Origin: Podarcis raffonei
Lineage: Eukaryota > Chordata > Lepidosauria > Squamata > Lacertidae
NCBI RefSeq assembly: GCF_027172205.1
Contig: NC_070614.1
Span: forward strand, 35,904,001-35,968,000
Reading direction: 5' to 3'
Length of the DNA stretch: 64,000 nucleotides
Shown here: piece by piece, positions 24,248-35,537 of the stretch
Position numbering within the stretch: position 1 is the stretch's first letter
Layout: every line of letters begins with the position of its first letter
Notes under the pieces: generated by a model
What the model saw: the letters and a program-made list of their open reading frames with translations, nothing else
Told to the model about the DNA's origin: nothing
Database searches by the model: none
Program-made: the position numbers and the translations under genes

Positions 24248-25290
24248 CTTGGTAGAGGGCAAGATCGCCGAGAGCCGCGGCTTTGCGATCTTTCCCGTCG
24301 GTGGGCAAAGTGCACCACCACAGGCGGGCTAAATAGAAATGTGCTTTTATGCTTAAATACGGGGTGTGAACACTTTATAACCGAACCGCAATCATAAAAA
24401 ACAATTAACACCACAGCGTATCAATGACGAGGAGGGAGGGGAGAGGAAAGTGGACGCACCCGCCATCTTTATATGGGGCAAAAGACTACAGCGGGAGGGG
24501 CAACCGCTTCCTACCGTCGCCTTTATCGAGGAGGCGGAGGCCATTTACGCGTAGAGATAGGAAAAAGGGTAGAGCGACGCACACTTCTCGCAATGGTTCA
24601 CCCACTTCCGGGCCAAACCGGAAGTGCTCCGTGTACCGAATCTCCCCCCGCGAAGTGCAGATTCTGTCCCGAAGGCACCAAGCTGAAAAGCGCCTAAGAA
24701 AAAAAGGATGGGCGGCTTTCCCGTTATTAATGGCCGTTCAGTCCTGAGTGAAGTTAAATGGCAGCGCCGTTTTCGCAAGGGGGCAGCGCCGAGCCTCCTC
24801 CTCCTCCATCCTTGTTGCACGAAGCGCCTCGAAGCCCCCGGTCCACTTTTAGGAAGGGCGCTCTCGGCTGCGGCCCTTACCTGAGAGCAGCCCCCTCCCC
24901 ACTGAGCGCGGCAGGGACTGCCTGAGGAGAAGGCGCCTTCCGTAGCCCCGGGCGGGGCCAGCGCCTCGCTCTCCGGCCTCCATCTTTGAATCGGGCATGA
25001 AAAACCCCCTCAGGCCCTTAAAAGGGAGGAAGGGGGCGCTGCGCTCTTTTAGCTCCGCCATCTTCGTAACGGGAAACGTGCGGGCGCCTCTCTCATGCCT
25101 TGTGAGGGCAGAGGGAGTGGGCGGGGCCTCCGGGGGGAGGAGGAGGCGGTTGTTGTTTGGAGGAGGAGGGGGCCCATAAGTGTCTTGGGGAGGGTCAAAG
25201 GTGAGAGGTCAGGGTTCCGAGTGGTGGCCCCCGAGGGGGGTGGGGAAGCTTCGGCGGAGGAAGAACTGAGAGGCGCTGGCAGGTAATGCA
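23900..25290. promoter_or_regulatory. Divergent TBC1D17/AKT1S1 promoter region
   Basis: This GC- and CpG-rich block separates the TBC1D17 start codon (24247, minus) from AKT1S1 (plus). YY1-like CCGCCATCTT lies at 24241-24250 (overlapping the TBC1D17 ATG), 24460-24469 and 25055-25064, with a CCGCCATTCTT variant near 24167. ETS/GABP-like CACTTCCGG lies at 24088-24096 and 24603-24611, with the inverted CCGGAAGTG at 24618-24626. Strong plus-strand donors (CAAAG|GTGAGA near 25199, GGCAG|GTAATG near 25283) suggest a non-coding first AKT1S1 exon ending at one of them. There is no TATA box, which fits a housekeeping bidirectional promoter. Confidence 0.75.
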
Positions 25291-25992
25291 ACCCTTTCCC
25301 CCCTCCCTCTGGAGCCCTTCTTGGAAGGGAAGGGGGAAGGTGTTTGTTTCTGTCCCCCCCCCTTCTGCTTCCTCCTCCCCCCGTTAGCGTTGTTTGTCTG
25401 GAGATATTGTGATCTGCCGCCCCCGCCCTCAAAGGGATGAACGTGCGTTTCGCCGTATTGCTGGAGCAGAACCCAGGAGTCCTGGTTCCCTGTTTCCATC
25501 CCTCACTGCGACCTGTTAGAAAGGACCCCACTGTCTATTACTCACCCCCCAAAAAGAGAGCCCCGGGGTCTGGGTAGGGGTAGCTTTTCTGCTTGCCCTT
25601 TTCTGGGGACCCTGGAGACGTTGCTTCTTGACCCTCCCTGCTTAAATGTGCTAGTTTGCCTTCCTTCCCAATGGCAAAAGTTTGCCCCTGATAGATTAGG
25701 CAGCAGTTCTCTTTAATAAGAATGATTCTTATTTTGATACAAATGCTTACAGAAATAGTGGGTAGCAGGTGCTGCTTTAGAAGAGGCATTAAATGCAATT
25801 CTCTTCAAATACAGTCCATGCATGTGGTCAAAAGGAAAGGTCGTTGGGTTGCCTCTCAAGTACTGTTTCATCCACCTAACTTAAGCCAATTTAATACATA
25901 TTTCAGTCAACTAAAGCCCTTAATGTTTGCCCAGCTGCTATTTGCATAACGTTAACGTCTGTACCCCTTCTCTTTTTCTGTTTGCCTGTAGG

Positions 25993-28900
25993 ATGACGAA
26001 CATGGCGGATAACCACAAGGAGAGCTGGGCGGCCCTGGTTGCTGCAGCAGAACAGTACCGGCGTCAGACAGGCAATGAGATAGTGCTGCTCACCGCCTTC
26101 AGGGCCCCACCCCCTGGTGGCTTCAGCTACGCACAGCATGGAAGTGGGGCTCTGGCTGATGCCGTTCAACGCTACCTCGAAGATATCGCGGTGGTTCACA
26201 AGACCACCGCCTTTACCTATGCTGCCCGTCCTCCTTCTGCCCCCCGCCCAGGTCCCACCAACGGGTCTTACTCCAGGAGCTGCCCCTCTACCAATGCCTC
26301 AGATGAGCCTGCCCCACACAGGACACCTACCCCCCAGGGGCCCTTGCCCCAGGCTTCTGGAGGCCAGGAGCCCGAAGAGGAAGACGATGAAGGAGACAGG
26401 AACACATTGACAGAATTGGAGCAGCCAGGTGGGAGAGAGCATCCCAGTGACACCACTGGTACGTCTATGTGCAGTCGGTGGTTTGTTTGTGGAAAAAATA
26501 TATTTATCTCAGCTTTCCTTAAAATGCATATAGTAACTGATAGTAGAATAATTGAAATGCTGTATAATCACTAAAAATGGGGAGTGATGGGCAACATCTT
26601 AAATAAAGCAAAAAGTCACAGCAGCCAGAAGTAAATTCAGTAAGGCAACATTCACACCATACATTTAAATCACAATGATACCATTGAAACAGTGGCTTCC
26701 CTCAAAGAATTATGGGAGCTGTAGTTCGTTATGGGTGCTGAAAGTTGTTGGGAGACCCCACTCCTTCCACAGAGTTTAAAAATCTTAGTGATTTAAGAAT
26801 CAATCCCTCTTCCCAGGGAACTCTGAATTGTAGGTCTGTGAGAAGAGGAGGGGTTTCTTAACAACTCTCAATTGCTACCCTTAAGCTCCCTTTAGTATAA
26901 AGGTAAAGGTACCCCTGCCCGTACGGGGTAGTCTTGACAGACTCTAGGGTTGTGCGCTCATCTCACTCTATAGGCCGGGAGCCAGCGCTGTCCGCAGACA
27001 CTTCCGGGTCACGTGGCCAGCGTGACAAGCTGCATCTGGCGAGCCAGCGCAGCACACGGAACGCCGTTTACCTTCCCACTGGTAAGCGGTCCCTATTTAT
27101 CTACTTGCACCCGGGGGTGCTTTCGAACTGCTAGGTTGGCAGGCGCTGGGACCGAACGGCAGGAGCGCACCCCGCCGCGGGGATTCGAACCGCCAACCAT
27201 GCGATCGGCAAGTCCCTCCCTTTAGTATAGCAGTGCTTTAAATAAATGGTGTGAATGTGTCCTACATTATTCCTGCCTCCCAGGAGCTGCTGCTAGGACT
27301 GTCCCTTCTCAAGTAGCCTGGAGCATTCTCTGCTCTGAATGTGTCCCCAGAGGAAACCAGCAGACCTCTTTCAATTCAGGAAGGCAAGCTTTGCAGCACT
27401 AACACTCACCTGAATCAGTCTGGATAATGTTTGGTGCAAAGCCATTATTATTATTATTATTATTTCACCCTCAATAGGGGTTTGTTCCATGCATGAGGTT
27501 TGTCCATAGCAATATCAAGATTTGCTTTTGTGGAAAACTGCTGAAAGTGTGCCTTTAACTCCTAGAAACTTGGCGTTTCTTTCTTCACCGCAAAATCCTG
27601 AGTATTTTGCCTCTTCTGGTCAGGATGCACTAGTCTTGTTCAGAGCACAGATAATAAACAATGAGCTGAAATTTTGGTGTGGCTTTCTCATTGAATCTGC
27701 TTCTTCCAAAGTAACGCTTTCTTCACTCCTCTTGGATGTTTCCTGACACCTAGCACGCAGTAGTTGGGTCTCAAGCTCTACAAGTAATTGTAGGGTGCTG
27801 CTTTTGCCAGCTGAATAGGAGACGCCCTTTTCTCAGAAACTCAACTTTGGATAATGCTTTTTTCCAGATCAGAATCCATATCCAGGCACACAGCACATCA
27901 CCATCCTTGCCTTCCCAAAGGGGAGAGGAGCTCTTCACCATTTTAGCAATACTTGAAAGTATCATTTTCAACTCTTTAAATCTGTCCCCTAAAGAGTTGC
28001 AATATAGCCCCAAGCTCACAACTTAGAAACAAAAGTGTTTCAAAGTGGTGTTTATGGTGATAGAACTTGCGGAATTGACCACTTTAGTGGGAGTGGTGGT
28101 TTGAAAACAGAAAACGATCCTGTGTGAGAGACAGAGAAGGGAAGATCTCCCAGGGTGGGAGCCTGGGAGATGAATGGGATGCTCCCAGGTGAAAGCTGGG
28201 AGGGTCCACCCGCTTTTGTGTGAGACAAGGGTTAAGATCTATCCCTGACAGAGGGCTTTGTATTCCCACCCACCCACCAGCTTTCGCTTTTTCTTTTTTA
28301 CTATTTAGAATAGTTTGTTTATTTATTGTATTGTGTGCTGAAAAGTTTCGATAAAAAAATTAAAAACCAAAACCACACTACCTGCCAATACCCATTGATA
28401 GCTTTATCCTCCATGAATTTGTCTAAGCCCCTTTTAAAGACATTAAAGTTTGGTGCCACTATTACATTCTGTAATAGTGAATCCCATCATTTTAACTATG
28501 AGCTGGTCCAGTTGCCATCCCAGAAAACTGGACTGCTGGCGTACATTGCGATCAGATGTTATCGCAGAAAAATACGATTTTCGTGTAACTTTGCTTCTGT
28601 GTCGCTTAAGGAGATGTAGCAAAACTGGCTGTCAGGTTTCCAGGCTCTGTCCCAGCTCCCATTTTAGCTTATATTTTGATGTGGAAATAATGAGAAATGC
28701 GGTATTTTTCGGAGACTGAACACAAATGCTTTGTCCTTTAATCTGTACCTCTCGGCACTGAAAAAAACAACCCCTCTCCCACCCTTTCCCTCCGGTATGT
28801 TCTTAAATCAGAAATGCTTTTTAAAAATAAAAAAATCACCTCCTCATCTGGTGAGGAGTTCCACGCAGGTATATGATGTTAAAATTGGCTACCGGCCCAG

Positions 28901-31900
28901 GTGGCTTTAAAATAGACAGACTAGCAAAAATGAATAGATTGATTAATAAATGTTGGAGATTTGATAAGATGAAGGGCACTCTATACCATATGTGGTGGAC
29001 ATGTTCAGAGATCAAAAAATTATGGGAAATGATCCATGAAGAAATTAAAAAATTAATAAAGGTTTCATATAACCAAAGGGTAAAAGCATACTTATTAGGA
29101 ATTTTGAGTAAGGATATCCCCAAAGATAAAATTAACATATTCCTATACACAACAACAGCAGCGAGAATGCTGGTGGCCAGTTACTGGAAAGGAAATGACA
29201 TCTCAACAAAAAGGGAATGGTTAAGTAAACTATGTGAGTATCTGGAGTTAGCAAAATTGACAGATATAATAAGGCATAAATCTAAAACTATGGTACAGAA
29301 ACAGTGGGAATGCTTAAATGAATATTTACACAAACAGGGATCAAACACGAAAGTTTGGTTGTGCTTAGACTAACCTTGTGAAGAATACTGAGAATACAAA
29401 TATTAGATGGACTACGAAAGAATTTAAGGAAAGGAAGTGACTGAAGAACAGATGTAAAGGTGAATTAGATAACCAAGAGACGTGTGGTGAATGTGGTGGA
29501 AGTCTTTTATAATATTTTAACTAGGATTTAAATATTGTAATGTTTGAAGTATGAATTTGGAATAATTGATTATGAAAAGTATTTTTTCTCTTCGTTCTTT
29601 TTCTTGTTTCTTTCTTTTTTGTCTTCTTTTCTAGTCTGCATTCTGGAAAATTGTGTAGACAAAATGTTTTTATGTATGGTTATGTATTGTTCTATTTCTT
29701 TTTATTTGTTTTTTGGTAACATTTAATAAAATTTAATTTAAAAAAGGAAAAAATAAAAGAGGATTGTACAAATTTGTGGAGGAGAGGGCTCTCAATGGCT
29801 ATGATCCATGCTGTCTATTCTCTGCCTCCGCAGCTGGAGATAATAATGCTTCTGAAAACCAGTTGCTGGAAGCCACCATGTGGGAGTGTTCTCCTGTGCC
29901 TGTAGGTTTCCCGCAGGGCATCTGGTTGGCCACTCTTGGGAGCAGAATGCTGGGTTAGAGGAGCCATTGACCTGATCAAATGGGTTCTTCTTAGTTTTTA
30001 AAGTTGCCACAGGAAGGGGAAGACGCTTTGCTTACAGTTGCCACTTGCATCTCAGTTGAGAGATGGAACTTGAAGCAAAATATAGCTGTACCTAACTAGT
30101 GAGGGAGCCCAGTATAATTGGGGGCTGGGGGGGTTCTCCGGATGTGACTGTGTTGATCGCTTGATAAGCAGTCCCAGAACGGCTACTTCTCATGTTCAAA
30201 TAGAACGTCCCTATGCATACAACTCAGCGAGATCTAATTCTGTTTTGTTTTTAATTCACTTCCAGGTTTGTTTGTGATGGACGAGGATTCTCCAAGCCAG
30301 GAATATGAGCCTTTCTTCGACTCTGATCTGGAGAGCACTGACGGTGAGTGGCAGCTGAATGTCCCACCTTTTTTTTTTTTTTAGTCTCTTCACTCCCTCT
30401 GCCAGCTTCCCACAATGTACGTACTATGCTGACTGCAAATGTGGAAGAAGCCAAGATACTGCTGATTGCATTAGGTAAAGGTAAAGGGACCCCTGACCAT
30501 TAGGACCAGTCATGGCCGACTCTGGGGTTGCGGCGCTCATCTTGCTTTATTGGCCGAGGGAGCCGGCGTACAGCTTCCAGGTCATGTGGCCAGCATGACT
30601 AAGCCGCTTCTGGCGAACCAGAGCAGCGCACGGAAACGCCGTTTACCTTCCCGCCGGAGCGGTACCTATTTATCTACTTGCACTTGGACGTGCTTTCGTA
30701 CTGCTAAGTTGGCAGGAGCAGGGACCGAACAACAGGAGCTCACCCCCGTCACGGGGATTCGAACCACCGACCTTCTGATCAGCAAGTCCTAGGCTCTGTG
30801 GTTTAACCCACAGCGCCACCCACGTCCCTGCTGATTGCATTAGGCCTGGAGTCATTCAAGACTTTATAGGTATCTTGAGGGAGCAGTTTTTCCCACATCC
30901 CCTCTCTGTTTGTCAGGATCTTCCTTGTAGGGCATCGGAGAGGATCAGCACTCAGAGGAGCGAAGTGGTGAGAGTGTACCAGAGAAACTTGGGTTTTAAT
31001 CCGTGCTTGGCCCTGAAGCTCGCTGGGTGACCTTGGGCCAGGCTAGCCTACCTTACAAGGTGGTCTATGAGAATAAATGAGGTGACCCCCCCATCTCCAC
31101 ACTTGCTGCTTTGAGCTGCTCAGAGGAAGGATACAATAAATGTGAACAATGGGTACAAGGAGAAGGGCTCTGTTGCTTCATGCATTCATTAACTTTTTTT
31201 ATTCTACCAGGGTTTTGAAGGGAGGTGGCAGCAGAAGTTATGTTCATCCTAATGACAAACGAATTGCCTTTCCCAGCCAAATGTCCCCATAGTCCTTTTG
31301 TTCTACCTCCAGCAAAGTCAAAGCAGATGTCTCAGGAAAGCTTGCAAGTGGGCAGACCGCCTCCTGATAACTTGGCTCCAAATATCACATACCTCTTAAG
31401 ATGTAGCACCCGGCAACAGACTTGGAGATACTGCCTTGGAACATGGAAGCTCCATGTTCATCTTACAAACTGTAAGGCAAGCCGGGAAGAGTCTGTCTAA
31501 AAAACCTTGCAGAACGGCTTCTAGAGATGCATCTGATTTTGCTGTCCAGGTGAGGTAGGGAAAAGAGATCAGCAAATATGTTGGGCTGTTCTGACAAGAG
31601 CCTCAGGCCATTGGGAACTACTTGATCTAGTAATTGCAAGAACTGGTGGGCAAAGGAAAGGAGTAACATTTAGGAGATTTTATCTTGGTTGAACACTTCC
31701 GGAAGGGAGCCTGACACTCTTTTGTTACTGCTAAATTTACAAAAGATAAGGGAGGCATCTCAGGGACTTTATACAGTAGGAGGGAGACATTTGCTTGAAA
31801 TGTGCGTGCCTGGCTTCCTGTAGTGGAGTCTTTCTTCAGGCCTCTCCCGGCCAAAACTGAACCTTCCTTTTCAGGTGCATGCTATGACAGCAAAAGCCGG

Positions 31901-33749
31901 AGGTTTCATGGGGTGCTGCAAAACAACATCACTCATCTGTAAAAAACATACAACCTTTTCAGTGCAGTGTTGGGTCCTTAGCTGTTGTTGGACTACAACT
32001 CCCATCATCCCCAGCTAGCAGGACCAGTGGTCAGGGATTATGGGAGTTGTAGTCCAACAACAGCTGAGGACCCAAGTTTGAGAAACACTGCCTTAGTGAG
32101 TTTTAGGAATTCGAAATAAATGGGAGCATAGTTCCTGCGAGAGTGATGTTATCCCTTCCCTCCTGTAGCTAGGGAGGAGGATGCTTTCTGGTGGTTCATT
32201 TCTTTTTATTGCCTTCCGTCCTTCTGACCCATTTTTCTCCCCCCATTTCTCTCTCCCAGATGGGAGTCTAAGTGAGGAGGCTCCTGGCCAGACAGCCCCT
32301 CCACCCCTCAGCCATCAGTATGCCAAGTCCTTGCCTGTCTCAGTGCCTATCTGGGGCTTCAAGGAGCAACGGCAAGAGATGCGATCCTCTGATGAAGAGA
32401 ACAGCAAGGTGGGTAGGAACTGAGAATGTGTGTATTGGAAAGGCAGACATATTTTTTGGGGGGGGTACACTCCAGAGCTCTCCCCCTTCCTTTTTAAGAC
32501 AGGTGTGTAGGCTTCGGCTGGTGGGTAAACTCCAGAAAAAACACATCTTCCAGCAGGGTGGTAGGGTCCCTGGTGGAAAGATGCTGGGGCCACATTTGCA
32601 AAAAGTTCAAACCCCCCAGTTCCGACAGGTGTCACTGTAGCTCTTGTAAGTGGCTGGGGCTGCGCATATCCTGTGGCTGCAGCTTGAATGCACAGAAACG
32701 AATGCCGTTTGCGTTAATTCAGCAGGCAAGGAGTCTCAGCGTTGCTTTGCTTTCTTTAAAAATCAAGTTCTTACGATTGCAAAGATAGGCTTTGAATGTG
32801 CGTGGCCAACGGGAGAGAAGTCGGAAGTGAGCAAGGTGAGGCCTGTAAGTCCTCCACAGCCCTTTCACCCTCCTCATGATTTTGGCAGACAATTGTTTGA
32901 TGTGTACTTTATGCGAAAATCAGCAATGGTGTTTTTGTAATGGTGCTTGAGCAAAGGATAACGCCTGAGACTGGTTTAATGGAGAAGAGGGAGACTTGGG
33001 GGGCGGCCTGGGTGCTGGAGCTGCTTGCAACTAGTGAGAGCCAGAAAGCAAAGTAGGTGAAGGATCTCAAGGAAGGGGGTGTATCTTGGGTTACAAAGGG
33101 CCAAATGACTTCCACTAGGAGTTGGGCATTTAGTGTCACCAGTCCCATGCTATGGAACACACTTCCAGCAGAGATTTGGGAGACCCCCCCTTTCCCCAAA
33201 AAACTGTTAACTTTCAGGTGTTTCTGGAATACCTTCTTATACCACCAGGCGTATATGGTGGCTTAAAGCATCCTTGATTGACCTGTTACTTTTTTAATGG
33301 TGCTTAATTTTGTCGCACACTGCCCTGATGCCTTTATATTGTTCTGTGTTATAAGCATTGACAACAGAGAAGAAAAGAAATACACCGAATCTCAATTTGG
33401 AGTTGTGCGTCTTAGAGTAGAATGCATAGACTTTGGAAGTAGGGTGGCAGAACCTCCAGACTCCCAGTCGAAAAGCTCTTTTAGGTAGAGATCTGAATTT
33501 AGATGTAGGATGGGAACGATCTAGTTTTGCTGACTTGCATAATTATTTAAAACAAATAACAAAGACTTCTCCACCTGGCTCCCTCTCCCTTGCTCCTCAA
33601 TACAGCATTCGTCCCCCGACCTGGAGAAAATTGCCGCCAGCATGCGAGCTCTGGTGCTGAGGGTGTCAGATGGCACAGAGATGTTTGGGGACCTGCCTCG
33701 GCCGCGCCTCAACACGAGCGACTTCCAGAAACTACAGCGGAAATACTAA
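25993..33749 (+). CDS. AKT1S1: AKT1S1 (PRAS40), mTORC1 inhibitor and AKT substrate
   Basis: Coding exons 25993-26458, 30266-30343, 32260-32408 and 33606-33749 join in phase to 278 aa (human 256). The exon holding the start codon opens at 25992, so most of the 5'UTR is in an upstream exon. An acidic, proline-rich middle follows the N-terminal [14 protein letters not shown] block. The TOS motif FVMDE (158-162) binds Raptor. [11 protein letters not shown] holds S209, matching human mTORC1 site S183. RPRLNTSDF near the C-terminus holds T268, matching AKT site T246. Known role: unphosphorylated PRAS40 restrains mTORC1; insulin/AKT phosphorylation releases it to 14-3-3. All key motifs are kept. The start could be the first ATG (MTNMADN) or the fourth codon (MADN, inside AACATGGCGG), which looks at least as good. 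The gene is head to head with TBC1D17 as in human. Confidence 0.97.
26690..26870. repeat. Palindromic interspersed repeat, second copy
   Basis: 'gaattatgggagctgtagttcgttatgggtgctgaaag' and 'cttcccagggaactctgaattgtagg' repeat the arrangement at 2610-2870. A related short form is at 46440-46535. Confidence 0.45.
26900..27215 (-). repeat. Sauria-type SINE, antisense, 5'-truncated
   Basis: Perfect 14-bp direct repeats CTCCCTTTAGTATA (26886-26899 and 27216-27229) mark the borders. The copy stops within the tRNA-like head (the B box is present, the A-box end absent), the usual result of incomplete reverse transcription. It lies in the first coding intron of AKT1S1. Confidence 0.9.
27443..27464 (+). 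repeat. (ATT)n microsatellite
   Basis: About seven ATT units lie in an AKT1S1 intron. Confidence 0.8.
28375..28500 (-). repeat. CR1-like LINE 3' relic
   Basis: 'ccattgatagctttatcctccatgaatttgtctaagcccctttt' is the antisense wording of the dispersed CR1-type family, extending inward from the part seen at 8325-8525. Confidence 0.5.
28905..29758 (+). mobile_element. L1 LINE 3' end (ORF2 C-terminus plus 3'UTR)
   Basis: A frame open to 29373 encodes the C-terminal part of L1 ORF2p, including [18 protein letters not shown] (the cysteine-bearing segment) and [18 protein letters not shown] 3'UTR follows, ending in an A-rich tail with AATAAA near 29724. The copy is 5'-truncated, has no stop in the retained coding part and therefore looks fairly young. 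It lies in an AKT1S1 intron in the sense direction. Confidence 0.85.
29770..29990 (+). repeat. CR1-like LINE 3' relic
   Basis: 'gaggagagggctctcaatggctatgatcc', 'ccagttgctggaagccacc' and 'catctggttggccactcttgg' match the dispersed family at 1950-2170 and abut the L1 tail. Confidence 0.55.
30474..30827 (-). repeat. Sauria-type SINE, antisense, full length
   Basis: The whole element is present, from the tRNA-like head (right side, 'aacccacagcgccacc') to the 'taggtaaaggtaaaggg' tail. Direct repeats CTGCTGATTGCATTA lie at 30459-30473 and 30828-30842. It inserted about 130 bases past the end of AKT1S1 coding exon 2. Confidence 0.9.
31962..32092. mobile_element. Palindromic hAT-like MITE
   Basis: Ends 'cagtgttgggtccttagctgttgttgg' and 'ccaacaacagctgaggacccaag…cactg' are near-perfect inverted copies, about 170 bases before AKT1S1 coding exon 3. 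A sister copy is at 6208-6360. Confidence 0.75.
32960..33300 (+). repeat. L2-like LINE 3' relic
   Basis: Conceptual wording [18 protein letters not shown] followed by [16 protein letters not shown] matches the C-terminal end of L2/CR1-superfamily ORF2. It is old and non-functional. Confidence 0.45.
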
Positions 33750-35086
33750 TGGATCTGGTGGCCCTTTGTCCCGCCCCTTCCTCTGTTTGTGCCCTTTTAT
33801 TTCTCCCCCCCCCCCATCCAAATCGGTGGACAGGGTTGGAAGCTCCCCTCAAGCCATACAGCTCGAATTCCCTCCCCTCTCTTGTCCCACCCTACCCTTC
33901 CTGAGCTCCCACAAGCTTTAAATTAAAGTGATGACCTCAATCTCTACACTACAGCTGGCGTGGAGGGTCCAATTGTCTCCCGTTCTCTCCACGCCAGAAA
34001 TTCTGTCCCACTTTCCCCTTCTATCCTATCTAATTGAGGAGGTACAGTTGTTGTTGTTTTTTTCTGAGAGGGGTCCCCGACACATAGAAGAGGGAAATGG
34101 AACACTACGGACGGATACTGACAACAAATACACCCCCATATCTGTTCTTGCCACCACCATCAACCCTTCCAATCTACCCCAGCATCTGGCTGCGGTGGAT
34201 TCCCTTCGTCAGTTCCCCAAGCCCCCCCCCTTTTTTTGCTTTCTTCCTCCCAAAATAAGTGTCTTAAAATATCCTTTGCACATAAGCTGGGTTTGTCTAT
34301 ACACTTGACCTAACTGACCCTTTGTAGAGCAGGGCAGCAGTGGTGGGGGAAGGAATCCTGTCGTTTTGTGCTTGCCCCACCTCCCCCTCCCCCATTTTCC
34401 CCATGCATAGCTCTCTCCCAGTTTCCAGGAGCGGTACTTCAGGGTCCTTTTTTCCCTCTTGGGGGGGAGGGGTGGTGCAAAGGTGAGGCTGCTCTCATGG
34501 CAGGCGGGATGTAAAAGCGGCTCTAGGAGTCACCTACACCCCTCCGGTTATCTTCCACCCACCCCGTCGCTGCCCCAGCATAATACTTTTGTATCAGATT
34601 TTTCAAGGGCGCTTTGTGGCCCTGGCCCTCTATTTTTGTCCAAAGATGATTGGTGAATTGGAAGGGAGAGGATGTATTTTTTTTCTCCTTCCTGCAAACC
34701 TACAAGCCAATAATAATAATAATAATTAAAAAAAGCTGTCTTTTACCAACTCTTTTGCTGTATTGTCTGATTGACAGGAAGTGAGTTAGAAGGGGAGGGG
34801 GAGTTACATCTCCAGAAAGGTGGTGGGATGGCAGGCCTTTGGGGAAGACCTCTTCCTGTACCACCAGCTACCTTCATCCAGGCATGTGAGCGGAGCAAAA
34901 CAGGAGGGGGAGAAACATGCCCCATTATATATTTTCCTCCTTCTGTTTATATCCCCCCTCCCTCAAAGAGGAGATCGCCTCGTTCGTAAAATCACTTGCC
35001 ATTTGGGCTGATGGAGAGTTAGCATGAAGAACTCTGCGCAGCTGTCACTCTTCACCCCTAGCCCAAAATACAAATGTGCAGCAGGA
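33750..35086 (+). other. AKT1S1 3' untranslated region (probable)
   Basis: No further exon is seen between the AKT1S1 stop codon and the AATAAA at 35087. The stretch is rich in C tracts, with an early ATTAAA near 33923 that could end a short transcript. The longer form would have a 3'UTR of about 1.35 kb. Confidence 0.5.
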
Positions 35087-35092
35087 AATAAA
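35087..35092 (+). terminator. AATAAA, candidate distal AKT1S1 poly(A) signal
   Basis: A canonical hexamer 1.34 kb after the AKT1S1 stop codon. Cleavage would fall about 15-30 bases further on, right where the opposing tetraspanin signal sits. Confidence 0.5.
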
Positions 35093-35118
35093 TAGAGTGA
35101 CTGAAAGGGATTAATTGC

Positions 35119-35124
35119 TTTATT
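35119..35124 (-). terminator. AATAAA (minus), candidate tetraspanin poly(A) signal
   Basis: TTTATT on the plus strand gives AATAAA for the minus-strand tetraspanin gene, about 415 bases past its stop codon. No nearer canonical hexamer was found on that strand. Confidence 0.6.
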
Positions 35125-35537
35125 GGTGCTTGGTATAGTTCTGTTATATACAAAAGCAACAAGATTGAAGGGCAAAGGGTGGGTAGATGTCAGGATCACG
35201 ATGTAAAATATAGGGGTGGGATGGGGGATTATGTAGGCTAAGGTGAAAGGAAATATAATCCCACTCTAGGCCTGAAAAGAGGTACGCACAATAAAAGATT
35301 TAGCAAAAAACGAGGTCCTTCAGAAGGAAGGGGGGGTATCTTCCTCTCCCAGCAGATATGGCATGAGTCTAATGGCAGGAATGATCTTTAGCAAAAGGCC
35401 TCAGGCTCTCAAATAAGAAGGAAAGCGAAAGGGAGAGGAAGCAAGGGAAAGTGGGTGCCCTAAAGGAGCTAGGAATCCCCTTGGTGCTGCTTCTGAGCCA
35501 CAAAGACGGAGGCATGAAGAATGTACTCGGATGGGGC

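Noticed and set aside
28873-29373. 166-codon open frame in an AKT1S1 intron as a host gene
   Set aside because: The protein is the C-terminal end of L1 ORF2 and is followed by an L1-type 3'UTR and A-rich tail.
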